A stretch of DNA of 41,818 bases. Origin: Xenorhabdus khoisanae. GTDB taxonomy: Bacteria > Pseudomonadota > Gammaproteobacteria > Enterobacterales > Enterobacteriaceae. Where the stretch lies: NCBI RefSeq assembly GCF_001037465.1, contig NZ_LFCV01000055.1, positions 1 through 41,818 on the forward strand. The letters run 5' to 3'. Shown here piece by piece: positions 10,001 to 15,265 of this stretch. Made by a program: the position numbers and the translations under genes. Under the pieces are notes generated by a model. The model did not search any database. It had not been told where the DNA came from and saw nothing but the letters and a program-made list of their open reading frames with translations. Every line of letters begins with the position of its first letter. The first letter of the stretch is position 1.

Positions 10001-13000
10001 CAAACGTAACGGGGCGTGTGGTTGATTTCGGTGACGATGCCGTGACGTTGGAAGTGACGACGAAGAAAGGTGAGAAAATCAGGGTTGAAGTTGAAAGTCA
10101 CAATTTCAAGCAGGCAGCTAACCTTGTGCAGTCGAATATCGATAAAGTCGTTGCTAATGCGAAAAATGGCACATTTATACTCAAAGCGTCGGCAGAGAAT
10201 ATTATCAACCAACCCAATACAGGGCAGATTGCGACTGATTCGTTTGATGTAAAACCGCAGCCTGACGAATCAGAGATTCTCAAGGGCATCAAGAGCGATC
10301 TGAAACGTTACAATGAAGCGCTGAAACCACAGGTAAACAGCGTAGGCATCACGGTGAAGGATATCCGCACCACGGATGATTTCCTGACAGGCTATAAGCA
10401 AGGTCATGCAGAACAAGCGGTAGATGGCTTCCGTCCAGACATGAACATTAAGCAATTAGTGAATTTACTGGTTAAAGGTAACTGGAGTCCAGAGCAAAAA
10501 GGCGCTCTGGCTTGGGAAATTGAAAGCAGGGCCTTGAAAATCGCCTTCCAGCCGAAAGCGGAGAAATTCAATCACCTGTTCCGTGATGTTGCTTCAACGG
10601 GCATTGCTGATACTAAGGCGAGTGAACAACAGGCACCACAATTGTTGTTATTGAATCTGTCAAACGATGGCTTTGGTGGCCGCTGTGATCCATTATCGAA
10701 ATTGGTTCTGGTTGCGAAACAACTTGAAAACAATGGACAAGATGGTGCTGCCCGTCAATTGCTGGAAAAAATGTATTCTGCGGCCGCCGTATTCAACAAT
10801 CCAGATTTATATTCAGAGACTGAACGTGCAAATGCGAATAAGCTGTTGGGATCTTTGGCAGCACTCCATGCCAAGAACCCGATGGTGGACACATCCATCA
10901 AAGTGTGGAAAGAAAAACTGGAAAATGAGAATGCACTGGCAGTAGATGGAGTCATTCAGAAAATTACCGCTGGCAATACAGAAGGTAAACCCGTATTGCT
11001 TGAACTGGATAGTCCAAGCCATGCAATGGCGGCGTGGGCGAAAGGCAACGGTGAAAATCGGGTTTATGGTTTCTATGATCCAAATGTGGGAATTGTCGAA
11101 TTCTCGTCAGCAGAGAAGTTTGGCGCTTACGTGACTCGTTTCTTCGGTGAATCCGGTCTGAATATGGCCCAAAGTTACGGATTGCCAAAAAATGAGGCAG
11201 GGGAAACCGTCTTCAAGCGTGTAGTGGTGATCGATGGTGATGTGCTGGCAACTTATCGACCAAGATTGGCTGATAAAACTACAAAAATCACAATGCGAGA
11301 CATGCTTGAACTACCGGTATTTGATGACACACCTATCAAGAAACCGGCAGAGGTTGACACCCCTGACGGAATGAAAAAACCTTTGGGTGACAACTCGTCA
11401 AGTCATGTTCGCGTGAACAACCAAAATGTTGACTCTTGGGTGAATGTTGAGGTCAAACCGCAGCCTGAAAATAGCGATAGCCGCTTTAGCGGTCAGATCA
11501 TTATCCAGACTGAAAATGATCCTGTTGCAGCGAAAGCAGCGGCAAGTCTGGCAAGCAAACACCCTGATTCCAGCGTGATTGTTCAGCTTGATGCCAATGG
11601 TCAATATCGTGTGGTGTATGGTGACGTTGGACAATTACCATCCGGCAAATTACGTTGGCAGATTGTTGGGCATGGACGTGATCAAAACGATATCACACAA
11701 AAAAATACGCGTATGAGCGGTTACAGCGCAGATGAGCTGGCCTTGAAACTGAAAAAGTTCAGTGCTGATTTCAAACAAGCCGGTACACCTGACCATATCA
11801 GCCTTGTTGGCTGTTCCTTGATTGGCGATGACAAGCGTGAAGGTTTTGCCCGCCGCTTTATTTCGGCGCTGGATAGTCAGGGTATCCGCACCACCGTTTC
11901 GGCGCGCAGCAGTGAAGTTGCGGTAGACAGCGTTGGCCGTAAACACACGAAAGATGCGCAAGATCAGTGGGTTCATAAACTCACGGATAACAAGATTGTG
12001 TTGGGCTGGAATGATAAAGGAGAAGTGGAAAGCCACTCCGAACGAGTTCGCCGTGGTATCTCTGAAAATGACATCATCTTGTCCCGTGTGGGGCAAACAG
12101 ATGTTGGTGCAAAAGCGCAAGGTGCTATTGCGGACAATGCAGAGACATTCCGTGCACCAAAACAACGCGATGCAGTGGATAACCATTCAGCGGCGGCATC
12201 GTCAAACAATCAACTGAGCTATTCCGGCAATATTCAGTTACAAGTTGGTGACGGCGAATTCACTGCCGTTAACTGGGGAACCACCAATGTGGGCATCAAG
12301 GTAGGTACAGGTGGCTTTAAGTCTCTGGCCTTCGGTGACAACAACGTGATGGTTCATATCGGCAATGGTGACAGTAAACACAGTGTTAATATTGAAGGCT
12401 ATCAGGCATTGGAAGGTGCACAACTGTTTGTGGGTAACCGCAACGTCAGTTTCAACGCAGGACGCAGTAACGATCTGATCGTCATGCTGGAAAAATCCAT
12501 TCCAACCCCGCCGTTGGTTAACCCATTCGATGGTGCTTCCCGTATTTCTGGTGTATTGCAAGACATTGCCGGATCGTTTAACTCACCGGATTGGCTGGAG
12601 AAACAGGATCAGCAATGGACATTGGAAAGTGCGAAGAAATATGTCAGTGATCTGTCCGGTCTCGATTTAACCAGCAGTGTGGACTATAAGACCCTGACTG
12701 ATCACGATTCTCAAAATGAACGTAGCAGCCGTGGCCTGAAAAGTGATCTCGAAAGTGCACTGAACAAGCAATACAACCAATTTCTGGGTGGTAATGGCAA
12801 CACCCCGGAAATGGGTAAAATCAGTCGGGCGGATAAATTCCGTCAGATGAATGAAAAACTGGCTTTCAACTTTGCTGTTGGCGGGCAGGGTGCAGACATT
12901 CAGGTAACGACAGGTAACTGGAACTTTATGTTCGGTGATAACATCCAGTCGATCTTGGATACCAATCTGGGTTCACTGTTTGGCCTGATGACGCAGGAAT

Positions 13001-14721
13001 ATACCTCCACGGGCATGGCAAAAACCACGTTTACCTTTAGCCCGACGGATTTGCCACGTCAGCTCAAAAACAAACTGTTGGGGAATCTGGCAGGCGTCAG
13101 TGCGGATACTACGCTGGCGGATATTTTTGGCGTAGATTATACCCCGGATGGCGGCATTATCTCCCGTTCAAACCAGCCTGTTGATGGCGTTGCCATTCTG
13201 CGCGAAATGCTGGAAATCGTCGGTGAATTTAGTGGTGATCAGTTGAAGGCCTTCATTGATCGGGACAAGTTACTCGACAGCCTGAAAGCAGGGTTGAAAA
13301 TGGGGGCTGATGGCGTGAAATCTTTTGCTGAAAGCCACGGACTGAAAGCGAAAGCACCTGATGAAAATCAAGAAGGACATGTCACCATTGATGAAGGCGA
13401 TAAATCTACTGCGGAAACTAAAGCACCACAGACAGATCGCGCCCTTGGATTGACTTCCCTGAACCTGCCAAATCTGTTTGCAACGCTGTTCCATAAGGAT
13501 AAGCAGACGGAGATGAAATCTCTGGTGACTAATCTGAAAGAGAACCTGACTGCTGATTTGTTGAACATGCAGAATAAAACCTTCGACTTCCTGCGTGATA
13601 GTGGTCATCTGCAAGGAGATGGCGATATTCATGTTTCACTGGGTAACTATAACTTTAACTGGGGAGGGGACGGTAAAGATCTCGGTGCTTATCTGGGAGA
13701 TAACAATAACTTCTGGGGCGGTCGAGGTGATGATGTCTTCTACTCTGTGGGAACCTCCAATATCTTCGCGGGTGGCACAGGCAATAACACTGGCGTCATG
13801 ATGGGGCGTGAAAATATGATGTTTGGTGGTGCAGGCAATGACGTTGCTGTACTGGCCGGACGCATCAACTACGCCTACATGGGAGCGGGTGATGATCAGG
13901 TGTTTGCCTTTGGCGAAGGTGGCATAATTGAAGGCGGCAAAGGACGCGATTATATCGTGGCTTCCGGCAACTTTAATCGTATTGATGCCGGAGAAGATCA
14001 AGATTACCTCGTCACCATTGGTAACAACAATCAGGCAGATTTGGGTGAGGGTAACGATTTTGCGACGGTATTTGGTAACTACAACCGAATCGACGGCAAT
14101 GCGGGCAACAACTCTATCAAATTGATGGGTTATCATGCGGTGATCAATGGGGGTACAGGCAATGATCATCTGATTGCTGATGTGGTATCCAAGTTCAGCC
14201 AGATTAATGGCGGTGCTGGTGATGACCTGCTGGTACTGGGTGGATATCAGAACCACTTCAAAGGTGGCACGGGCGTTAATAGCTTCGTGGTCAGCGGTAG
14301 TATGATTGATAACGTAGTTGAAGATATCAAACAAGATGACAAGATTATTTTCAACGATATCAACTGGCAAAACCTGTGGTTCCAACGTAGTGGTTACGAT
14401 TTGGTTCTGCTGACGGATCGCAATGTCAAAGATACTTCGGCACAAGGGAAGTTTGAAGCAATGGGGTCTGTGACCTTCAATGATTACTTCAATGGTAACC
14501 GTGCGGATATTGTTATCCAAATGAGGGATAAAGATGCACAGGGCGAGCGTGAATATACCGCCCTCTCTGCTAATGCGGTGGATTCTTTGGTGCAGGCGAT
14601 GAGTGGATTTGCGCCTAATATGGGAGACAGTGGATTTATTGATTCGCTTGATAACCAAACGAAAGCCACCATCATAACTGCTTGGTCGGATACGACAAAC
14701 GGGAAATCGAAACTGGTCTGA
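1060..14721 (+). CDS. rtxA: MARTX multifunctional-autoprocessing RTX toxin
   Basis: A 4553-residue secreted toxin, with AAGGA upstream of the ATG. Order of parts by residue: A-type glycine-rich repeats (about 121-295), a duplicated insertion (309-543), further A-type repeats, B-type repeats of GxANxxTxVGDG form (628-1227), a jelly-roll domain (1346-1487), a coiled coil (about 1495-1760), then effectors. These are an FWSG domain (about 1778-2247), a membrane-localisation bundle (2259-2347), an alpha/beta hydrolase (Ser2526), a C58-like domain (Cys2731, His2870, Asp2889) and MCF (Arg-Cys3209-Asp, His3321, Asp3340). A C80 protease (His3538, Cys3585) and GGxGxD repeats (about 4185-4410) follow. 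In the family, the repeats deliver the centre across the host membrane, and inositol-hexakisphosphate-activated C80 protease releases the effectors. No actin-crosslinking, Rho-inactivation or complete RRSP domain was recognised. The frame is intact throughout. Confidence 0.97.
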   Translation: MGKSFNRSAEYFFTGVYEDDDGGHKIDAIRLGSGVINAYGGNDYIVVGSFSALVNTTWGNDTIVGASGYLEVNDTSGDLTVKGVTGYTTITKTQGGAITFEGVSGAVKINHTGTSIGEKDDIFYSGAAGYNSITRKGLQGDVSFKGAGAYNEIWHETQWSNLSFSGAGAGNKIDRTWFDRYQGSKGDVTFNGAGAANVISSRVETGNISFTGGGAYNHLSRKGKFGNITLKGAGAYNRLERTRQADDVYSETRGDIRFEGGGGYNSLYSDVAHGNIYFTGAGAYNEITRKGAANDLGSEGMEYARAEEVVLTTATMSGSWIGNSHQVTGFKSAREANTYLFAFEDGTYTKINKVQLRNDPDTGKLKYVSTAWYKEGKHLKGLEKQDISAQDGFNSVGTDGAYTLSNLTVEQRKPVTVHAVEKKLTENEWVNYGNGVQIDAADITLSDAKMGGYAIDRDGTTIDVKAVKSNRMPNTYVYATRHDIYTKIIVVELRNDPKTGVLQYIARPWYKEGDHTANVANENIPPANGYHCMETGGYSLSDLHYSVNTVRTTSGRVPDMHEYRDLELFKSTTSSGESSGDVHYIGVGGGNVIKSNVTRGNIYFYGAGIANVIEHSSEFGNTEFRGAGGANILTRKGKGNVQAIMGGGANVLTHVGDGKTTGIMLGGANVLTKKGKGNVQAIMGGGANVLTYAGDGKTTGIMLGGANILTKVGDGDTKGIMLGLGNVLTHVGDGQTLGVMGAAGNIFTKVGDDTTIAAMVGIGNIFTHVGEGNAWALMGGAGNIFTKVGNGDALALMLALGNVYTHIGNGTSVALMIAKGNIATKVGNGEALSAMIGKGNIFTQIGDGSTFAAMIGGVNVLTKVGDDLTAALMVGKANIYTHVGKGTSIGLFAGTANVMTKVGDGTTLAAMFGKANIMTHIGNGLTGVLALGKANIVTKVGNDFMGVVAAAEANVVTHVGDGATAALLAGKGNVLTKVGEGTTVGLLVSKIGNIMTHVGNGTTVGFAKGDANIITKAGDGLGINAAWGKANILTHAGDGDRYNFAKGDANIITKVGDGQEVTVVQGQANIITHVGDGDDYTGAWGKANVITKVGDGRNVVLAKGDANLVTQIGDGDSFNGLLSQGNVVTKVGDGMQVTAAKGKGNITTTVGNGLSVTAVHGDLNVNTKVGDGVSVNVAWGKLNVNTRVGDGLNVSVMKGKGNANIRVGDGLNINASYARNNVAIQVGNGDFYSLAVAESNTQSNKLDTLFANVKQTLLGNVGSQGISYLVNGDEANTSGTHQGRGAINLPEVSSLNGFKLTEIDEIASDLQGSLKGSVTGVDTPDMEGIQNSFDNDRRIMSSQSRNLIVNGDFEQGETGWKFTNGFEARHSAQAYGLSVEGHGNLVSELDVSGNTHIYQDIQNLVADEEITVQFDFARRAGCSADNGLEVWWNGKVVFAAANGNVEWQNKTLTLKAKKGNNRLEFSGIGLNDGLGYVLDNVSATLLPGKSDKIITEHMQQDKASQHALQDKERAEADKQRLAQEKDKQLAAISGTQAQLEATDLDALNANGQTQRDAIKDEAQAVTDELMAHARNLDSLSSHHAYDGESGEQWRDQFAGGLLGRLQTDLDKASETAQNQLDNSQKAAAARLGDIKDAVAKSESGTLKAEQNHQHAKQDVEEARAQAENRENESIAQKQRAEQAKLDVDYKPTRTGATGSHLSGKAYESDYSEDIEKAEKSKSKVNPELNVEADGGFSEELQYLNEDLNELTNAKDALHRLQINAGIRTKKASVGSIQTSVSAEISVNQLVSKPADVTTEWLRTTPEISGLDLSGLKALGEESVISRAQKVAYVYRWIEKGKDGLRLNKDNELATKKYIPVPGFDRVDADIPDDLRQQMVAYIVDPQLGDTSNLSKAQIASLKKLFQKIRDTSIPKDQFTSLVRLFVDATIDYDWDKRTEFVSKLESYGYSFEPVYGDKSIVSFWSGKGFKQSREVLDAIQTDGKKVVYDIDVKGNEFAIVLNKMLMNWSVLSLDSSIAEQEAVQSSVLASARSNTGFWSSLYATGSRGDVYVIAEGGLRLGNYFWNVELPVLRQLQREGLVGEIRLLDKAAEEYQGMSPESIGRRLTESGVSVKVRFDSLNFEEQDRLLKLDPDGYKPHTLIDLDIKTSAIDSLLNKALPFYGLRTERDLLVRKSDDEGFKVRPWPDNNSDEFKTIIVEDPDDSAQIKAVERFILANYDNYDQLPDALYLVEGRIVSHEQGRTRIVAEKVDGSWRYKPKTTDLMSAAELQEAAYVKGKILGDSYRNVLDALSNYQNALQNNKDYDFEAVEKLIDLLHQVESYLNGHPDSKRVPALQNLLSQVNVRLEESLVLADITPRSGEKVAINNDGTPPRDREPSNSITRFINNNLFGAREERREVDYDTQLILDDAVTQGATDKITLQGEAGRLTGYYHNGGQKDQDDHNSAKKVVLFLHGSGSSAEEQASTIQGHYQRQGVDMLAVNMRGYGSSDGHPSEKGFYQDARTMFRYLVNDRGVKPENIIIHGYSMGGAVAADLARYAERNGQAVSGLLLDRPMPSMTKAITAYEMLNPAGITAVLAKFVNGQLSVEKNLQGISKQTPIMLLTDNEGLGKEGEKLRAKLVVAGYQVSGEQTFYSHEASGRLMSQYADQIVSTLSEPRHENGSVKASLLEKLLYLVFDMKAGGKELGEHSSHFAQGESLLNNLQKLVPEIGNVLLTNGNHVESKEFLEGICFALSGRYLIEERVHGVGGGKAYLSWLTDAVKAYNDNTVNKKSDINSIEASLLNQYRRQNIGPAIQDLLSMQYSQTQYLSTLEDRRKANQAYGGKLKANGLTGDRIDRSLSNDIAGYEFVMEQLRDVDKTTYMSFMSEDHAMAVVVHKGENQTVWSFYDPNLGIKSFDNYKNFERFMDSFHKGMITGYKSKLAYTYEASREEDQSFYVNYNTFEDGTITHYDGVWKQARDGEQQYVLRALKEQGKAFKLGSNVTGRVVDFGDDAVTLEVTTKKGEKIRVEVESHNFKQAANLVQSNIDKVVANAKNGTFILKASAENIINQPNTGQIATDSFDVKPQPDESEILKGIKSDLKRYNEALKPQVNSVGITVKDIRTTDDFLTGYKQGHAEQAVDGFRPDMNIKQLVNLLVKGNWSPEQKGALAWEIESRALKIAFQPKAEKFNHLFRDVASTGIADTKASEQQAPQLLLLNLSNDGFGGRCDPLSKLVLVAKQLENNGQDGAARQLLEKMYSAAAVFNNPDLYSETERANANKLLGSLAALHAKNPMVDTSIKVWKEKLENENALAVDGVIQKITAGNTEGKPVLLELDSPSHAMAAWAKGNGENRVYGFYDPNVGIVEFSSAEKFGAYVTRFFGESGLNMAQSYGLPKNEAGETVFKRVVVIDGDVLATYRPRLADKTTKITMRDMLELPVFDDTPIKKPAEVDTPDGMKKPLGDNSSSHVRVNNQNVDSWVNVEVKPQPENSDSRFSGQIIIQTENDPVAAKAAASLASKHPDSSVIVQLDANGQYRVVYGDVGQLPSGKLRWQIVGHGRDQNDITQKNTRMSGYSADELALKLKKFSADFKQAGTPDHISLVGCSLIGDDKREGFARRFISALDSQGIRTTVSARSSEVAVDSVGRKHTKDAQDQWVHKLTDNKIVLGWNDKGEVESHSERVRRGISENDIILSRVGQTDVGAKAQGAIADNAETFRAPKQRDAVDNHSAAASSNNQLSYSGNIQLQVGDGEFTAVNWGTTNVGIKVGTGGFKSLAFGDNNVMVHIGNGDSKHSVNIEGYQALEGAQLFVGNRNVSFNAGRSNDLIVMLEKSIPTPPLVNPFDGASRISGVLQDIAGSFNSPDWLEKQDQQWTLESAKKYVSDLSGLDLTSSVDYKTLTDHDSQNERSSRGLKSDLESALNKQYNQFLGGNGNTPEMGKISRADKFRQMNEKLAFNFAVGGQGADIQVTTGNWNFMFGDNIQSILDTNLGSLFGLMTQEYTSTGMAKTTFTFSPTDLPRQLKNKLLGNLAGVSADTTLADIFGVDYTPDGGIISRSNQPVDGVAILREMLEIVGEFSGDQLKAFIDRDKLLDSLKAGLKMGADGVKSFAESHGLKAKAPDENQEGHVTIDEGDKSTAETKAPQTDRALGLTSLNLPNLFATLFHKDKQTEMKSLVTNLKENLTADLLNMQNKTFDFLRDSGHLQGDGDIHVSLGNYNFNWGGDGKDLGAYLGDNNNFWGGRGDDVFYSVGTSNIFAGGTGNNTGVMMGRENMMFGGAGNDVAVLAGRINYAYMGAGDDQVFAFGEGGIIEGGKGRDYIVASGNFNRIDAGEDQDYLVTIGNNNQADLGEGNDFATVFGNYNRIDGNAGNNSIKLMGYHAVINGGTGNDHLIADVVSKFSQINGGAGDDLLVLGGYQNHFKGGTGVNSFVVSGSMIDNVVEDIKQDDKIIFNDINWQNLWFQRSGYDLVLLTDRNVKDTSAQGKFEAMGSVTFNDYFNGNRADIVIQMRDKDAQGEREYTALSANAVDSLVQAMSGFAPNMGDSGFIDSLDNQTKATIITAWSDTTNGKSKLV
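1421..1942 (+). repeat. A-type glycine-rich repeats of the MARTX N-terminus
   Basis: Coding repeats within rtxA, residues about 121 to 295. The recurring core is GAGAYNxI followed by a charged stretch such as TRKG, at roughly 20-residue spacing. A further short set follows the duplicated insertion at about 2794 to 2940. In this family such repeats form the N-terminal part of the constant region that delivers the effectors. Confidence 0.85.
1984..2688 (+). repeat. Two divergent copies of an insertion of about 100 residues inside the A-repeat region
   Basis: Copy 1 spans 1984-2280 (residues 309-407) and copy 2 spans 2380-2688 (residues 441-543). They share a repeated pattern: NTYLFAFEDGTYTKI against NTYVYATRHDIYTKI, then VQLRNDPDTGKLKYV against VELRNDPKTGVLQYI, then WYKEG followed by YTLSNL or YSLSDL. 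The two blocks are clearly homologous but diverged, so the duplication is old. They interrupt the glycine-rich repeats and lack their pattern. Function unknown. Confidence 0.8.
2944..3171 (+). repeat. Near-identical 114-bp tandem duplication within the B repeats
   Basis: Units 2944-3057 and 3058-3171 are in tandem and differ at about five positions by eye. Each encodes 38 residues, that is two B repeats. The other B repeats are far more diverged at the DNA level, so this is a recent in-frame duplication or gene-conversion event. Confidence 0.85.
2944..4740 (+). repeat. B-type repeats of the MARTX N-terminus
   Basis: About 600 residues of a repeat of roughly 19 residues with the core G-x-A/G-N-I/V-x-T-K/H-V-G-D/N-G, in which TKVG and THVG alternate. 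This is the characteristic second repeat class of MARTX toxins. The frame is unbroken. At the DNA level most units have diverged, except for the near-identical pair reported separately at 2944-3171. Confidence 0.9.
5095..5517 (+). other. Jelly-roll (galactose-binding-like) domain of the MARTX constant region
   Basis: Residues 1346-1487 start with NLIVNGDFEQGETGW and run through a beta-rich stretch to GLGYVLDNVSATLLP. This layout, NGDFExGxxGW at the start and a LDNVxVxxxP-like end, is typical of carbohydrate-binding jelly-roll domains. It is followed by a long Gln/Ala/Lys/Glu-rich coiled coil (about 5521-6330). Sugar binding is inferred from the fold only. Confidence 0.65.
6391..7800 (+). other. 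First MARTX effector module: unrecognised domain with FWSG motif
   Basis: Residues about 1778-2247 lie directly after the end of the constant N-terminal region (NAGIRTKK near residue 1767). The segment has no cysteine and does not match the ACD, RID, RRSP, ExoY-like or MCF modules as I know them. Landmarks are SFWSGKGF (from residue 1962), then a helix, then W2038-SSLYATGSRGDVYV and FWNVELPVL (F2064). The arrangement FWSG ... W..S..YA..xGxVyV ... W..ExPxL resembles C-terminal toxin domains seen in polymorphic toxin proteins. The boundaries are approximate and the activity is unknown. Confidence 0.6.
7834..8100 (+). other. MARTX membrane-localisation domain (four-helix bundle)
   Basis: Residues 2259-2347. 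The pattern AELQEAAYVKGKILGDSYRN, then LDAL, then HPDSKR followed by LQNLLSQV matches the membrane-localisation helix bundle that precedes RRSP in Vibrio vulnificus MARTX and occurs in Pasteurella multocida toxin. In the family it targets effectors to anionic lipids of the inner plasma membrane. Here it sits between the FWSG domain and the hydrolase, so which of the two it serves is unclear. Confidence 0.7.
8284..9051 (+). other. MARTX alpha/beta hydrolase (ABH) effector
   Basis: Residues about 2409-2664. The oxyanion-type motif VVLFLHGSGSS is at about 2449 and the nucleophile elbow HGYSMGG carries Ser2526. Asp2605 (LLTDNEG) and His2636 (FYSHEAS) are plausible triad partners. In Vibrio, the ABH effector is a phospholipase A1 acting on phosphatidylinositol 3-phosphate and blocks autophagy and endosomal trafficking. 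The same substrate here is an inference from homology. Confidence 0.85.
9190..9900 (+). other. C58-like cysteine protease-fold effector
   Basis: Residues about 2711-2947. The order Cys, His, Asp is that of the YopT/C58 group: Cys2731 in GICFALSGRYL, His2870 in EDHAMAV, Asp2889 in FYDPNLG. It shares HAMA and FYDPNxG with the MCF module further on but lacks the RCD tripeptide. It is not the circularly permuted Rho-inactivation domain, in which the His precedes the Cys. The activity could be proteolysis, deamidation or acyl transfer; the sequence does not decide. Confidence 0.7.
10252..11454 (+). other. MCF effector module of MARTX, flanked by direct repeats
   Basis: Residues about 3065-3465. 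The signature tripeptide Arg-Cys3209-Asp (GRCDPL), His3321 (SPSHAMAAW) and Asp3340 (FYDPNVG) match the self-processing MCF (makes caterpillars floppy-like) effector. In Vibrio vulnificus this effector is activated in the host by binding ARF GTPases and disrupts the Golgi. A 14-bp direct repeat (AAACCGCAGCCTGA) sits at each end, at 10252-10265 and 11455-11468. Confidence 0.85.
11476..12078 (+). other. MARTX autoprocessing cysteine protease domain (peptidase C80)
   Basis: Residues about 3473-3673. Catalytic His3538 lies in QIVGHGRD and catalytic Cys3585 in LVGCSLIGDD, with the usual spacing of roughly 47 residues. In the family this domain is activated by inositol hexakisphosphate in the host cytosol and cuts after leucines between effector modules. 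It follows the last effector, as in other MARTX toxins. Confidence 0.95.
13612..14310 (+). repeat. C-terminal RTX (GGxGxD-type) repeats
   Basis: Residues about 4185-4417 hold many imperfect nonapeptide-like repeats such as GGRGDDVF, GGAGNDVA, GAGDDQVF, GGTGNDHL and GGAGDDLL. These bind calcium after type I secretion. The last 100 or so residues form the secretion-signal end. This region is the basis for calling the protein an RTX toxin. Confidence 0.95.
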
Positions 14722-14760
14722 TGGCTGGATAGGTTTGATCGTTAGATATATTTATTAAGC

Positions 14761-14790
14761 AAAATGGCTCACTATTGTGGGCCATTTTAT
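14761..14790 (+). terminator. Intrinsic terminator of the rtx operon
   Basis: AAAATGGCTCAC (14761-14772), loop TATT, GTGGGCCATTTT (14777-14788). The 12-bp stem contains one G-U pair. It ends in a T-rich tail and lies about 40 bases after the rtxA stop. Confidence 0.85.
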
Positions 14791-14959
14791 TTTGGAGTAA
14801 ACACATGACACCAAAATAGTAAAATTTGTTTTTATTCAATGTATTATATGAAATAAGGTGTTAATTGAGATAATAATTTCATTTTGTGATAATTTTTATT
14901 TGAAAATATCTGACTTTGTACTAGATTTTAAGGTGTCAATAAAATTTTTAATGACATTA

Positions 14960-15086
14960 TATACCCAATGGATTTTAAGTTGCATCGCGGCGGCAAGGGA
15001 ATGAATCCCCGGGAGCATAGATAACTATGTAACCGGGGTGAGTGAGTGCAGCCAACAAAGAAGCAACTTAAAAGACGAAGGGTATA
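14960..15086. repeat. ERIC element (enterobacterial repetitive intergenic consensus), 127 bp
   Basis: Starts TATACCC and ends GGGTATA as an inverted pair, and carries the hallmark ERIC core (GAATCCCCGGGAGCATAGAT, then ACCGGGGTGAGTGAG and GCAGCCAACAAAG). The length is exactly the full-length ERIC size. It occupies the intergenic space after rtxA and can fold into a long hairpin if transcribed. Confidence 0.95.
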
Positions 15087-15265
15087 TACCTAATAGATTT
15101 CAGGATCCCAAATAGGGAGTGTAAAACGATTTTTAGAAGAAAAAATAATGGAATACGGAAATTATCTCTGGTATTAAAAATGTACTGGAAAAATTGGATG
15201 TTGATGATGGTTGGAGGTAATTTGGTTTACTGATTCTTATATTAAATTTATATATGGAGTGCAAG
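15087..15265. other. Gap with short gene relics
   Basis: With 14791-14959 this makes a 530-base stretch after rtxA that holds the terminator, the ERIC copy and no intact gene. Between 15150 and 15220 one frame ends in a gene-like tail (SGIKNVLEKLDVDDGWR, stop), and a second frame has FLEEKIMEYGNYLWY and a stop. Both are too short to identify and look like remnants of a small gene. Confidence 0.3.

Noticed and set aside
13636-14658. A 340-residue open frame antisense to the C-terminal RTX repeats
   Set aside because: Same reason: it mirrors the GGxGxD repeats and has no independent features.
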